Part shown: positions 7,463 to 17,571 of the stretch, one piece after another
Numbering within the stretch: the first letter of the stretch is position 1
Layout: each line of letters begins with the position of its first letter
Assembly (NCBI RefSeq): GCF_003234565.1
Contig: NZ_QKTU01000012.1
Location: forward strand, 1 to 64,000
DNA: 64,000 nucleotides
Direction of reading: 5' to 3'
Source: Curtobacterium sp. MCBD17_013
GTDB taxonomy: Bacteria > Actinomycetota > Actinomycetes > Actinomycetales > Microbacteriaceae
The notes under the pieces: model-generated
What the model was told of the DNA's origin: nothing
Databases searched by the model: none
What the model saw: only the letters and a program-made list of their open reading frames with translations
Position numbers and translations under genes: made by a program

Positions 7463-8089
7463 ATGGCCGAAGCGACACTGAACCCCAGTGTTTTTGACCG
7501 TCTTCTGAGGGACCGGATCGTCTGGCTCGGCTCCGAGGTCCGTGACGACAACTCGAACGAGATCGCTGCGAAGCTGCTGCTGCTCGCGGCGGAGGACCCC
7601 GAGAAGGACATCTACCTCTACATCAACTCGCCCGGTGGTTCGATCACCGCCGGCATGGCCATCTACGACACGATGCAGTTCGTCCCGAACGACATCGTCA
7701 CCGTCGGTATCGGGCTCGCCGCCTCGATGGGGCAGTTCCTGCTCTCGTCCGGCACCCCGGGCAAGCGCTACATCACCCCGAACGCCCGCGTGCTCCTGCA
7801 CCAGCCGTCCGGTGGCTTCGGCGGGACCGCCGCCGACATCCAGACCCAGGCCAAGGTCATCCTCGACATGAAGCAGCGCATGGCGGAACTCACCGCCGAG
7901 CAGACCGGCAAGTCGATCGAGCAGATCCTCAAGGACAACGACCGCGACAACTGGTTCACCGCGCAGGAGGCCCTGGAGTACGGCTTCGTCGACCACCTCC
8001 GTGCGATGTCCAGTGAGGTCATCGGTGGCGGCGGGACGGTCGGCGACGGCGAGACCGAGACCCCGGCCGCGGCGCCGTCCGCCGAGTAG
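7463..8089 (+). CDS. clpP1: ATP-dependent Clp protease proteolytic subunit 1
   Basis: A 208-aa serine peptidase of the S14 family. The nucleophile is in [11 protein letters not shown], the catalytic His in [10 protein letters not shown], and the Asp in the later segment before [20 protein letters not shown]. The oxyanion motif YINSPGGS is intact. In actinobacteria ClpP1 and ClpP2 form mixed two-ring barrels that work with ClpX or ClpC1. The ATG at 7463 follows GGGAG. The gene is 27 nt upstream of clpP2 and surely cotranscribed with it. The C-terminal extension after residue ~190 is Gly/Ala/Glu-rich. Confidence 0.97.
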   Translation: MAEATLNPSVFDRLLRDRIVWLGSEVRDDNSNEIAAKLLLLAAEDPEKDIYLYINSPGGSITAGMAIYDTMQFVPNDIVTVGIGLAASMGQFLLSSGTPGKRYITPNARVLLHQPSGGFGGTAADIQTQAKVILDMKQRMAELTAEQTGKSIEQILKDNDRDNWFTAQEALEYGFVDHLRAMSSEVIGGGGTVGDGETETPAAAPSAE

Positions 8090-8116
8090 CCCACCACCAA
8101 GAAAAGGAAATCGAGA

Positions 8117-8776
8117 ATGCATCTCCCCATGCTCGGTGGCGCGCAGAACGTCCCCGCACCCTCCGACCGCTACATCCTCCCGAGCTTCGAGGAGCGCACC
8201 GCCTACGGCTACAAGCGCCAGGACCCGTACGCCAAGCTCTTCGAGGACCGCATCGTGTTCCTCGGCGTGCAGGTGGACGACGCTTCGGCCGACGACATCA
8301 TGGCCCAGCTGCTCGTGCTCGAGTCGATGGACCCGGACCGCGACATCGTCATGTACATCAACTCGCCCGGTGGCTCGTTCACGGCCATGACGGCGATCTA
8401 CGACACGATGCAGTACATCCGTCCGCAGATCCAGACGGTGTGCCTCGGTCAGGCAGCGTCCGCCGCGTCGGTGCTCCTGGCCGCCGGCACGCCGGGCAAG
8501 CGTCTCGCGCTGCCGAACGCCCGCGTGCTCATCCACCAGCCGGCAACCCAGCAGGGTGGCGGGCAGGCGTCGGACATCGAGATCCAGGCCGCGGAGATCC
8601 TCCGCATGCGCACCTGGCTCGAGGAGACCCTGTCCCGGCACTCGAACCGCACCCCGGAGCAGGTCAACCACGACATCGAGCGCGACAAGATCATGTCCGC
8701 GCAAGAGGCCGTCGAGTACGGGCTCATCGACCAGGTGCTGACCAGCCGCAAGTCGCTGCCGGCGCTCGTCAAGTAG
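8117..8776 (+). CDS. clpP2: ATP-dependent Clp protease proteolytic subunit 2
   Basis: A 219-aa second ClpP subunit. The nucleophile lies in [14 protein letters not shown], the His in [13 protein letters not shown], and the Asp region reads [20 protein letters not shown]. The handle motif [12 protein letters not shown] is conserved. The N-terminal 25-30 residues form the propeptide region typical of ClpP2. AAGGAAA lies about 7 nt before the ATG. It is the last gene of the clpP1P2 operon and is followed by a strong hairpin terminator. Essentiality is known for the mycobacterial pair; here it is inferred. Confidence 0.97.
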   Translation: MHLPMLGGAQNVPAPSDRYILPSFEERTAYGYKRQDPYAKLFEDRIVFLGVQVDDASADDIMAQLLVLESMDPDRDIVMYINSPGGSFTAMTAIYDTMQYIRPQIQTVCLGQAASAASVLLAAGTPGKRLALPNARVLIHQPATQQGGGQASDIEIQAAEILRMRTWLEETLSRHSNRTPEQVNHDIERDKIMSAQEAVEYGLIDQVLTSRKSLPALVK

Positions 8777-8789
8777 TCCCGACAGACCG

Positions 8790-8820
8790 AGGGCCCCGAC
8801 CGTTCTGGTCGGGGCCCTCC
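8790..8820 (+). terminator. Terminator of clpP1P2
   Basis: GAGGGCCCCGACC and GGTCGGGGCCCTC form a 13-bp perfect GC-rich stem with a short GTTCT loop, beginning 13 nt after the clpP2 stop. Confidence 0.85.
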
Positions 8821-8849
8821 GTCGTGTCCGGCGGCTTGGTGGCCGCGCG

Positions 8850-9036
8850 CCTGCGCCGCTTGCGCCGCTTGCGCCGCTTGCGCCGCTTGCGCGGCCTGCG
8901 GCCTGCGTCCTGCGGCCTGCGTCCTGCGGCCTGCGTCCTGCGTCCTGCGGCCTGCGTCCTGCGTCCTGCGTCCTGCGTCCTGCGGCTTGCGGCCTGCGGC
9001 CGGCCTGCGGCCGGCCTGCGGCCGGCCTGCGGCCGC
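8850..9036. repeat. Compound tandem short repeats in the clpP2-copC spacer
   Basis: This fills most of the 346-nt gene-free stretch 8777-9122. It starts with about four 9-bp units (TTGCGCCGC), changes to a long run of 7-bp units alternating CTGCGTC and CTGCGGC, and ends with about four 11-bp units (CGGCCTGCGGC). All units share a TGCG core. There is no gene here: long open frames on the minus strand only reflect the 7-bp period. The run is a candidate for slippage and strain-to-strain length variation. Confidence 0.85.
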
Positions 9037-9046
9037 CCACCCTTCC

Positions 9047-9106
9047 GCGAGATCGCAGTCGTTGCCGTTCTGGGTCTCCTCAGAACGGCAACGACTGCGA
9101 TCTCGC
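9047..9106. repeat. 25-bp-arm palindromic element, copy 1
   Basis: An inverted repeat with arms 9048-9072 and 9081-9105, the left arm beginning CGAGATCGCAGTCGTTGCCG, separated by an 8-nt loop. Copy 2 at 17505-17561 has identical arms and a different loop. It lies 16 nt beyond the stop of the minus-strand copC-like gene, so it may act as its terminator or be a REP-like mobile or structural element. Confidence 0.85.
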
Positions 9107-9122
9107 CGGGGGGCGCCTGCGG

Positions 9123-9854
9123 TCAGTCGCGGGCGTCGTCGGCGAGGTCGTCCTCGTCGTCGCGGCCGCGTTCGGCGGTCGCCGGCTCCACGGCGGATCC
9201 GGCAGGGCGGCGGAGGAGCAGCAGCACGACCACGACGAGCGCCACGAGCACGAGCCCGCCCGCGCCGATCCAGATCGCGTCGCCCACGACCCCGCTGGAG
9301 CCGCTGCCCGCGCTGCCCGTGCCGGAGTCCGACGCGGCGGCCGACGAGCCCGGCCCGGACGCGCAGACCGGCGGCCGCGTGCTCCCCGTGGCGGGGCGGA
9401 ACCCGGCCGGGGCATCCCACCGGAACCGGTACTGGTCCGACACCGTGTGGCCGTCGGCACTGACGATCTGCCACTCGATCGTGTACTCGCCCGACCGTCC
9501 GAGCGCCGCCTTCGTCGTCATCGACGGGCCGTCCACGATGAGGCAGCCGTTCTCGTAGTACCGACCGCTCGGTCCGACGATCCGGTAGGCGAAGCCCGAG
9601 TTGGTGTCGCCGATGTCGAGCAGACGGTCGTTCGTCGTGATCTCGAACCGCTTCGGCAGTGAGGTCAGTGTGCCGTTGACGGTCGGCGTCGACGCGATCA
9701 TGTAGTTGTGCGCGGAGGCCGGGGCCGCCAGTCCGAGGACGGCGCCTGCGGTGACCGCCACCGATGCCAGCGCGAGGGCGAGCGCGCGACGCGCCCCGGT
9801 CCTCCCGGCCGGCGACGCCGCACCGGATCCGGTGCGGATGCGGCGGGCGCTCAC
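9123..9854 (-). CDS. CopC-domain copper-binding protein, membrane anchored
   Basis: A 243-aa secreted protein with a CopC-like domain. The signal peptide (ALALASVAVTAGAVLGLAAP) ends at ASAHN, leaving an N-terminal His, the first Cu(II) ligand in CopC proteins. The domain continues with LTSLPKRFEITTNDRLLD and a second His-containing motif VSADGHTVSDQYRFRW. A Ser/Gly-rich linker leads to a C-terminal membrane segment (IWIGAGGLVLVALVVVVLLL) and an acidic tail. The GTG start at 9854 overlaps the ycnI stop (GTGA), so the two are coupled. No fused CopD domain is present. It probably buffers or delivers extracytoplasmic copper. Confidence 0.88.
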   Translation of the reverse strand: MSARRIRTGSGAASPAGRTGARRALALALASVAVTAGAVLGLAAPASAHNYMIASTPTVNGTLTSLPKRFEITTNDRLLDIGDTNSGFAYRIVGPSGRYYENGCLIVDGPSMTTKAALGRSGEYTIEWQIVSADGHTVSDQYRFRWDAPAGFRPATGSTRPPVCASGPGSSAAASDSGTGSAGSGSSGVVGDAIWIGAGGLVLVALVVVVLLLLRRPAGSAVEPATAERGRDDEDDLADDARD

Positions 9855-10618
9855 CGGGGACGCCGCCGGGCCATGGCGGCCGCGCTCACGACGCCCACCG
9901 CGCCGACGACGAGTCCGGCGATGCCGAGGCCCCGAGCGACGAGGTCGGTGTCCCCGCCGGCGGATCCGGTGCCGCTCGTCTCGGTGCCGCTCGCCTCGGT
10001 GCCGCTCGCACTGCCCGTCGCCGCGTCGCTGGCGTGCTCCTGCGCGTGGTCGTCGTCGTCGTCCGCGCCCGGGATCGCCGCGGTCAGGGTGACGGCCGGT
10101 GCGGGGTGCTCGGGCTCGTCCTGGCCGGCCTTCTGCACCTGGTCCCACTCGGTCGATCCGGTGACGCACGTCTGGGTCACGGGGAACGCGACGATCGTGC
10201 CGGGCTTGCCGTCGGGCAGCGAGAGCGAGAGCTGGAAGGTGTCGCGCTCGTCCGCGGCCAGGGGCGTCGTCGCCGTGTACGTGACGCTCGTCACGCGCGT
10301 CCCGGCGTCGGCGGGGTCCTCGTCGTCGCTCGCGGACTGCTTGCTCGTGTAGGGCTCCGTTGCCTTGGTGATCGTCCAGTTGGGGTTCACCGTGGGCGTG
10401 ACGTCGATGACCGACCGCGGAACGTGGAAGGTCAGCGCGGTGGTCGGGGAGCCGTCGCACCCGTGCGGGACCGAGAACGTCAGGGTCGTGTACGAGTCGG
10501 CGGCGGTGTCCGTGGCCGTCGCCTCGACGTGGGCGCTCGCCGCGGCGGCGGTCCCGAGGACGAGAGCGGCCGTGATGCCCACGGTGGCGGCGGTGCCCGC
10601 GACGAGGCGCTTGCGCAT
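9851..10618 (-). CDS. YcnI family copper-associated protein (DUF1775)
   Basis: A 255-aa secreted protein. A signal peptide (RLVAGTAATVGITAALVLG) is cleaved at ASAHVEA, leaving an N-terminal His as in B. subtilis YcnI, where it helps bind copper. The body has the YcnI-domain motifs TTLTFSVPHGCDGSPTTALT and an ITKATEPYT stretch, with a Trp in the NPNWTI segment. A Ser/Thr/Gly linker, a C-terminal membrane segment and a basic end (MARRRPR) anchor it. The ATG at 10618 has a GGACC-type site. It is the first gene of the copper pair, and a 15-bp palindrome lies 16 nt upstream of the start. Confidence 0.9.
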   Translation of the reverse strand: MRKRLVAGTAATVGITAALVLGTAAAASAHVEATATDTAADSYTTLTFSVPHGCDGSPTTALTFHVPRSVIDVTPTVNPNWTITKATEPYTSKQSASDDEDPADAGTRVTSVTYTATTPLAADERDTFQLSLSLPDGKPGTIVAFPVTQTCVTGSTEWDQVQKAGQDEPEHPAPAVTLTAAIPGADDDDDHAQEHASDAATGSASGTEASGTETSGTGSAGGDTDLVARGLGIAGLVVGAVGVVSAAAMARRRPR

Positions 10619-10633
10619 GGAGGTCCTTTCGCT

Positions 10634-10648
10634 TCTACAACTTGTAGA
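10634..10648. promoter_or_regulatory. Palindromic operator upstream of ycnI-copC
   Basis: TCTACAACTTGTAGA is a perfect palindrome around one base, 16 nt upstream of the ycnI ATG. Its TACA...TGTA half-sites resemble sites of CopY/BlaI-type winged-helix repressors. A copper-responsive repressor is therefore plausible, but no such regulator gene is in the window. Confidence 0.55.
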
Positions 10649-10759
10649 GTCCCGACGGCCACCGTAGTCCGAGGCGGTCTTGTGGCACAAACCGGCCGCC
10701 CCGAGCGAACGCGTGGTGGTTTGCGGCACGGTCGCGCCGTCAGTGTCGTCGGATGCGAT

Positions 10760-10765
10760 TAGGCT
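10760..10765 (+). promoter_or_regulatory. -10-like TAGGCT before clpX
   Basis: TAGGCT 60 nt upstream of the clpX ATG, in a TANNNT configuration. No convincing -35 is seen. Confidence 0.35.
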
Positions 10766-10824
10766 CAACTCCACGACGACCTCGTGTGCCAGCCACCGGT
10801 GCGCGACGACCAAGGAGGCCTCGC

Positions 10825-12105
<1,281 letters not shown>

Positions 12106-12157
12106 CGCCGCTGCAACGCGGTCGGCGGACGTCCCGCTGGCCCGTTGACCACGACCG

Positions 12158-12209
12158 TGCCGTTCGAACACCGCGATCCCGGTGTTCGAACGGCATCGCG
12201 GTGTTCGAA
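12158..12209. terminator. Bidirectional terminator with two competing hairpins
   Basis: TGCCGTTCGAACACCG (12158-12173) pairs perfectly with 12180-12195, giving a 16-bp stem and 6-nt loop. A second copy of the right half (12195-12209) can instead pair with 12163-12177 in a 15-bp stem. It lies between the convergent clpX and M3 peptidase genes and probably ends both transcripts. Confidence 0.8.
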
Positions 12210-12242
12210 GCCCGGCGGCGCCTCGGCGCGACGTCGGCCGGC

Positions 12243-14267
12243 CTACTCGAGCCCGCGGCGGCGCAGCAGGGGACCGACCTCGGCGTCGCGGCCCCGGAAC
12301 TCGCGGTAGGCCTCGAGCGGGTCGCGGGAGCCTCCGACACCGAGGACGATCGAGGCGAACCGGCGTCCGGCCTCGCGTGACAGGCCGCCGTGCTCCCGGA
12401 ACCACTCCACGGTGTCCGCGTCGAGCACCTCGCTCCAGATGTAGCCGTAGTAGCCCGCGTCGTACCCGCCCGAGAACGTGTGGGCGAAGTACGTCGACGA
12501 GTAGCGCGTGGGGACCGCGGGGACGGCGATGCCGGCGGCCTCGAGGGCGTCCTGCTCGAACGCCTCCACGTCGGTCACCGCCGCGGCCTCCGCGGAGCTG
12601 AGGCGGTGCCAGGCCTGGTCGAGCATCGCGGCAGCGAGGTACTCGGTCGTGGCGAAGCCCTCGTTGAACCCCTCGGAGTCGCTGAGGCCGAGTACGAGTT
12701 CCGCGGGCATGGGCTCGCCGGTCTCGTGGTGTCGGGCGTAGTTCACCAGGACCTCGGGCCAGTTGAGCCACATCTCGTTGACCTGGCTCGGGAACTCGAC
12801 GAAGTCGCGCTCGACGCTCGTGCCCGAGAACCGCGGGTACGTCGTCCGCGCGATGAGGCCGTGCAGCGCGTGCCCGAACTCGTGGAACAGCGTGGTGACC
12901 TCGTCCTGGGTCAGGAGTGTGGGGGACCCGGCGGCGGGCTTCGGCACGTTGAGGTTGTTGACGACGACGGGCAGGGTGCCGATCAGGGCCGACTGCTCGA
13001 CGATCGGGTTCATCCACGCACCGCCGCGCTTGCCGTCGCGCGTGTACAGGTCGAGCAGGTAGAGGCCGACCGACGCGCCCTGTTCGTCCGTGACCTCGAA
13101 CACCCGGACCTCGTCGTTGTAGCCGTGCAGGTCGGGCCGCTCGGCGAACGACAGGCCGTACAGGGCGTTCGCCGCGTGGAACACGCCGTCGTGCAGCACG
13201 CGCTGCGCCTCGAAGTACGCGCGCATCGCGGTCGCGTCGACCGCGAACTGCTGGGCGCGGAGGATCTCGGTCGCGTACGCCCAGTCGTGCGCCTCGACCT
13301 CGTGGCCGAGCACCCGCGCACGGACCTCGCGCTCGTCCCGGGCGTTCGCGGCCGCGGCGGGCGCGAGCGACGTCAGGAGGCCGTCCACCGCCTCCGGCGT
13401 CCCTGCGGTCTCGTCGGCGGTCACGGCGGCGGCGTGGTTCGGGAACCCGAGGAGTTCCGCGCGCTCGGCACGGAGCCGGACGATGCGGAGCACGAGGTCC
13501 CGGTTGTCCCAGTCGTTGCCCCGCCGACCCCGCTGCAGCGAGGCGTCCATGATGCGGGCCCGGACCGCTCGGTCCGTCAGCGTCGCCAGGTAGGGGTGCC
13601 CGGTGAACAGCGGCAGGGTGATGAGCCAGCCGTCCAGGCCGCGCGCCTCGGCGGCCCCGCGGGTCGCGGACCGGGCACCGTCGTCGAGGCCGTCGAGCTC
13701 CGCCTCGTCGGTGATGTGCACGGCGAGGTCGTTCGTGTCGTCGAGCAGGTTGCGCTCGAACCGTGTCGTGAGCGTCGAGAGCTCCTGGTTCAGCGCGGTC
13801 AGGCGCTCCTTGCCGGCGGCGTCGAGCCCCGCACCGGCCAGGGTCATCTCGGTGTGGGTCCGCTCCACCAGGCGGAGGTCCTCGCCGGTCAGGCCGAGGT
13901 CCTCGCGGGCGTCGTGCACGGCGGCGACCCGCTCGTACAGCCGACTGTCGAGGGTGATCGCGTCGCGGTGGGCGGCCAGCAGCGGCGAGATCTCGGCCTC
14001 GAGGTCGTGGATCTCGGCGGTCGAGTCCGCCGAGGCGACGGTGAAGAAGGCCATGGACACGCGCGCCAGGAGCTGCCCGGACCGCTCGAGGGCGACGAGC
14101 GTGTTGTCGAACGTCGGGGACTCCGGGTCCGTCGCGATCGCCTCGACCTCTGCACGCTGCTCGCGCATGCCCTGGTCGAACGCGGGGCGGTAGTGCTCGA
14201 GCCGGACCTCGGTGAACGGGGGGAGCGCGTACGGGAGGCTGCTCGGGGCGTCGAAGGGCGTGGCCAT
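12243..14267 (-). CDS. M3-family metallopeptidase (oligopeptidase A / Dcp type)
   Basis: A 674-aa zinc peptidase that degrades short peptides, probably in the cytoplasm since no signal peptide is present. The zinc motif HEFGH is seen in TTLFHEFGHALHGL near residue 460, with the third-ligand Glu expected in the following helix. Other M3 hallmarks are GKRGGAWMNP, the FSGTSVERDFVEFPSQ block and YSSTYFAHTFSGGYDAGYYG. Length fits peptidyl-dipeptidase Dcp (about 680 aa). The ATG at 14267 is preferred over the GTG at 14276 three codons upstream. It is transcribed alone, convergent with clpX. Confidence 0.93.
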   Translation of the reverse strand: MATPFDAPSSLPYALPPFTEVRLEHYRPAFDQGMREQRAEVEAIATDPESPTFDNTLVALERSGQLLARVSMAFFTVASADSTAEIHDLEAEISPLLAAHRDAITLDSRLYERVAAVHDAREDLGLTGEDLRLVERTHTEMTLAGAGLDAAGKERLTALNQELSTLTTRFERNLLDDTNDLAVHITDEAELDGLDDGARSATRGAAEARGLDGWLITLPLFTGHPYLATLTDRAVRARIMDASLQRGRRGNDWDNRDLVLRIVRLRAERAELLGFPNHAAAVTADETAGTPEAVDGLLTSLAPAAAANARDEREVRARVLGHEVEAHDWAYATEILRAQQFAVDATAMRAYFEAQRVLHDGVFHAANALYGLSFAERPDLHGYNDEVRVFEVTDEQGASVGLYLLDLYTRDGKRGGAWMNPIVEQSALIGTLPVVVNNLNVPKPAAGSPTLLTQDEVTTLFHEFGHALHGLIARTTYPRFSGTSVERDFVEFPSQVNEMWLNWPEVLVNYARHHETGEPMPAELVLGLSDSEGFNEGFATTEYLAAAMLDQAWHRLSSAEAAAVTDVEAFEQDALEAAGIAVPAVPTRYSSTYFAHTFSGGYDAGYYGYIWSEVLDADTVEWFREHGGLSREAGRRFASIVLGVGGSRDPLEAYREFRGRDAEVGPLLRRRGLE

Positions 14268-14325
14268 GTCCACCACCCTAGGACCGGGGGTGCGGGGACG
14301 CCCGGGGGCGGGCCTCCCGGCCGGT

Positions 14326-15964
<1,639 letters not shown>

Positions 15965-16191
15965 GCCCGGCGCAGCACCAGCCCGCTCCTCTCGCACCCC
16001 GCCCTCCGATCCGGCAGGGCGGTGGCCGCAGGGCGATGCCCCGCTCCACTCCGGAGCGGGGCACCGCCGTGTCCGGCGCTCGCGGCCCGCGAACGGCCGT
16101 CGCTGGGAACGACGGCCACCCGGAGGGCGTACCAGTGGACCGTCAGGAGACGGGGACGTCCCGCTCCACCGAGCGCACCGGGAGGCGCACC

Positions 16192-17178
16192 ATGGGCAAG
16201 CGGAACCGCACGATCGTGATCACGGGGGCGTCCAGCGGCATCGGTCGGGCCACGGCGCTCCGGTTCGCCCGCGCCGGTGACGCGGTCGTCCTCGCCGCCC
16301 GTCGTCCCGCCGCCCTGGAGGCCGTGGCCGCCGAGTGCCGTGCGCTCGGTGGCGACGCGCTCGCCGTGCCGACCGACACGAGCGACGAGACCGCCGTGCT
16401 CCGCCTGGCAGCGGAGGCCGTCCGCCGGTTCGGACGCATCGACGTGTGGATCAACGACGCCGCCATCTCGTCGTTCTCGCCGTTCCTGCAGATGCCGATG
16501 GACGAGTTCCGCCGCGTGATGGACGTCAACGTCATGGGGTACGTGTACGGCGCACGCGCGGCCCTCGAGGTCATGGAGCGGCAGGGGCGTGGCGTGCTCG
16601 TCAACGTGTCGTCCATCGTGGGCGAGGTCCCGCAGCCGTACACCGCGCCCTACGGCATGTCGAAGGCGGCGGTCCGTGCACTCGGCGTGAGCCTCCGGTC
16701 CGAGCTCATGCTCCGCGGCAAGAAGCGCATCCACGTCGTCACGGTCCTGCCGCCCACCGTGGACACGCCGTTCTTCCGGCACAGCGCGAACCACACCGGC
16801 CGCAAGATCGTCGCGCTGCCGCCGGTCTACGGTGTCGACAAGGTCGCGCGCGCGGTCGTCCGCGCGGCCGACGCGCCCGGCAAGGCGACCGAGATCGCGA
16901 TCGGAGGTGCCGGCAAGGCGTTCGTGCAGCAGCACCGCATGACCCCGGCCGCGGTCGAGGCGCAGATGGCGATCCAGACCGACAAGACGCACCTGTCTCG
17001 CCACGAGCACGTCCCCGACAACCAGGGCACGATCTTCACCCCGTCGTCCGACCCGCGGGACGCGACGGCGGATGGCGGGTGGCACGGCGGACGGCGCACC
17101 GCGAGCCGCAACGTGATGGGCTGGGCGCTCGTCGGCGCGATCGCGGTGTTCGTCGGACGGCGTCTCCGCGCGCGCTGA
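16192..17178 (+). CDS. SDR-family oxidoreductase with C-terminal membrane anchor
   Basis: A 328-aa short-chain dehydrogenase. The NAD(P)-binding motif is TGASSGIG, the active-site motif is YGMSKAAV with a Ser in VNVSSIVGE, and a NDAA motif (WINDAAIS) is present where most SDRs have NNAG. The protein is ~70 residues longer than a classical SDR and ends in a hydrophobic segment (MGWALVGAIAVFVG) plus RRLRAR, suggesting membrane attachment. GGGAGG precedes the ATG at 16192. It stands alone after a 227-nt gap in which I see nothing specific. Substrate unknown. Confidence 0.9.
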   Translation: MGKRNRTIVITGASSGIGRATALRFARAGDAVVLAARRPAALEAVAAECRALGGDALAVPTDTSDETAVLRLAAEAVRRFGRIDVWINDAAISSFSPFLQMPMDEFRRVMDVNVMGYVYGARAALEVMERQGRGVLVNVSSIVGEVPQPYTAPYGMSKAAVRALGVSLRSELMLRGKKRIHVVTVLPPTVDTPFFRHSANHTGRKIVALPPVYGVDKVARAVVRAADAPGKATEIAIGGAGKAFVQQHRMTPAAVEAQMAIQTDKTHLSRHEHVPDNQGTIFTPSSDPRDATADGGWHGGRRTASRNVMGWALVGAIAVFVGRRLRAR

Positions 17179-17230
17179 CCAGCCCCGCCTGGCTGCCTGC
17201 CCGGCGCGGCCGAGACCGGGCTGGGTCCGC

Positions 17231-17476
17231 TCAGGGCTCGTCGTCGTGGGGCGGCGTCGTCACGGCCTGCCCGAGCGGGTCGAGGTGGATCCGCGTCCCG
17301 TCGTCGAGCTCGGCGATCGGTCGGCGCTCGAGCCACGTCAGGGTCCAGCGCCACGTCGAGGCGTCGACCCCCTCGTCGGCGAGTTCCTCCTCGACCGTCC
17401 GGACCGCGACGAGCATCGCCTCCGGCAGGGCGGTCGGTGGCTCCTGCCCGACGCTCCATCGTGTGCCCAGCTGCAT
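17231..17476 (-). CDS. Small hypothetical protein (81 aa)
   Basis: An 81-aa acidic protein with the core EELADEGVDASTWRWTLTWL followed by IHLDPLGQAVTTPP. It has no signal peptide or membrane segment, and the family is not recognised. The ATG at 17476 follows a good GGAGG site 7 nt away. It lies downstream of valS on the same strand, separated by palindromic element copy 2, which may end the valS transcript or allow partial read-through. Confidence 0.65.
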   Translation of the reverse strand: MQLGTRWSVGQEPPTALPEAMLVAVRTVEEELADEGVDASTWRWTLTWLERRPIAELDDGTRIHLDPLGQAVTTPPHDDEP

Positions 17477-17504
17477 GGTGCCTCCAGTCCGTCCCAGTCC
17501 GATC

Positions 17505-17561
17505 CGAGATCGCAGTCGTTGCCGTTCTGATCGAACCAGAACGGCAACGACTGCGATCTCG
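17505..17561. repeat. 25-bp-arm palindromic element, copy 2
   Basis: Arms 17505-17529 and 17537-17561 are identical to those of copy 1 (9048-9105), with a 7-nt ATCGAAC loop in place of GGTCTCCT. It starts 10 nt beyond the valS stop codon, as copy 1 starts 16 nt beyond the copC stop, so both follow a minus-strand gene. Confidence 0.85.
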
Positions 17562-17571
17562 CGGAGGGGGG

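Noticed and set aside
8850-9036. Short direct repeats considered as a CRISPR array
   Set aside because: Units are 7-11 bp with no unique spacers and no cas genes in the window.
7457-9040. Long minus-strand open frame over clpP1, clpP2 and the tandem repeats
   Set aside because: It is antisense to two clear clpP genes, and its C-terminal repeat peptide only mirrors the 7-bp DNA period.
8835-9110. Insertion sequence or transposon remnant
   Set aside because: No transposase frame, no target duplication; only tandem repeats and one palindromic element.
12163-12190. TTCGAAC ... GTTCGAA resembling an SOS box near the end of clpX
   Set aside because: The half-sites are separated by far more than 4 nt and form a long hairpin between convergent genes, so it is a terminator rather than a LexA site.
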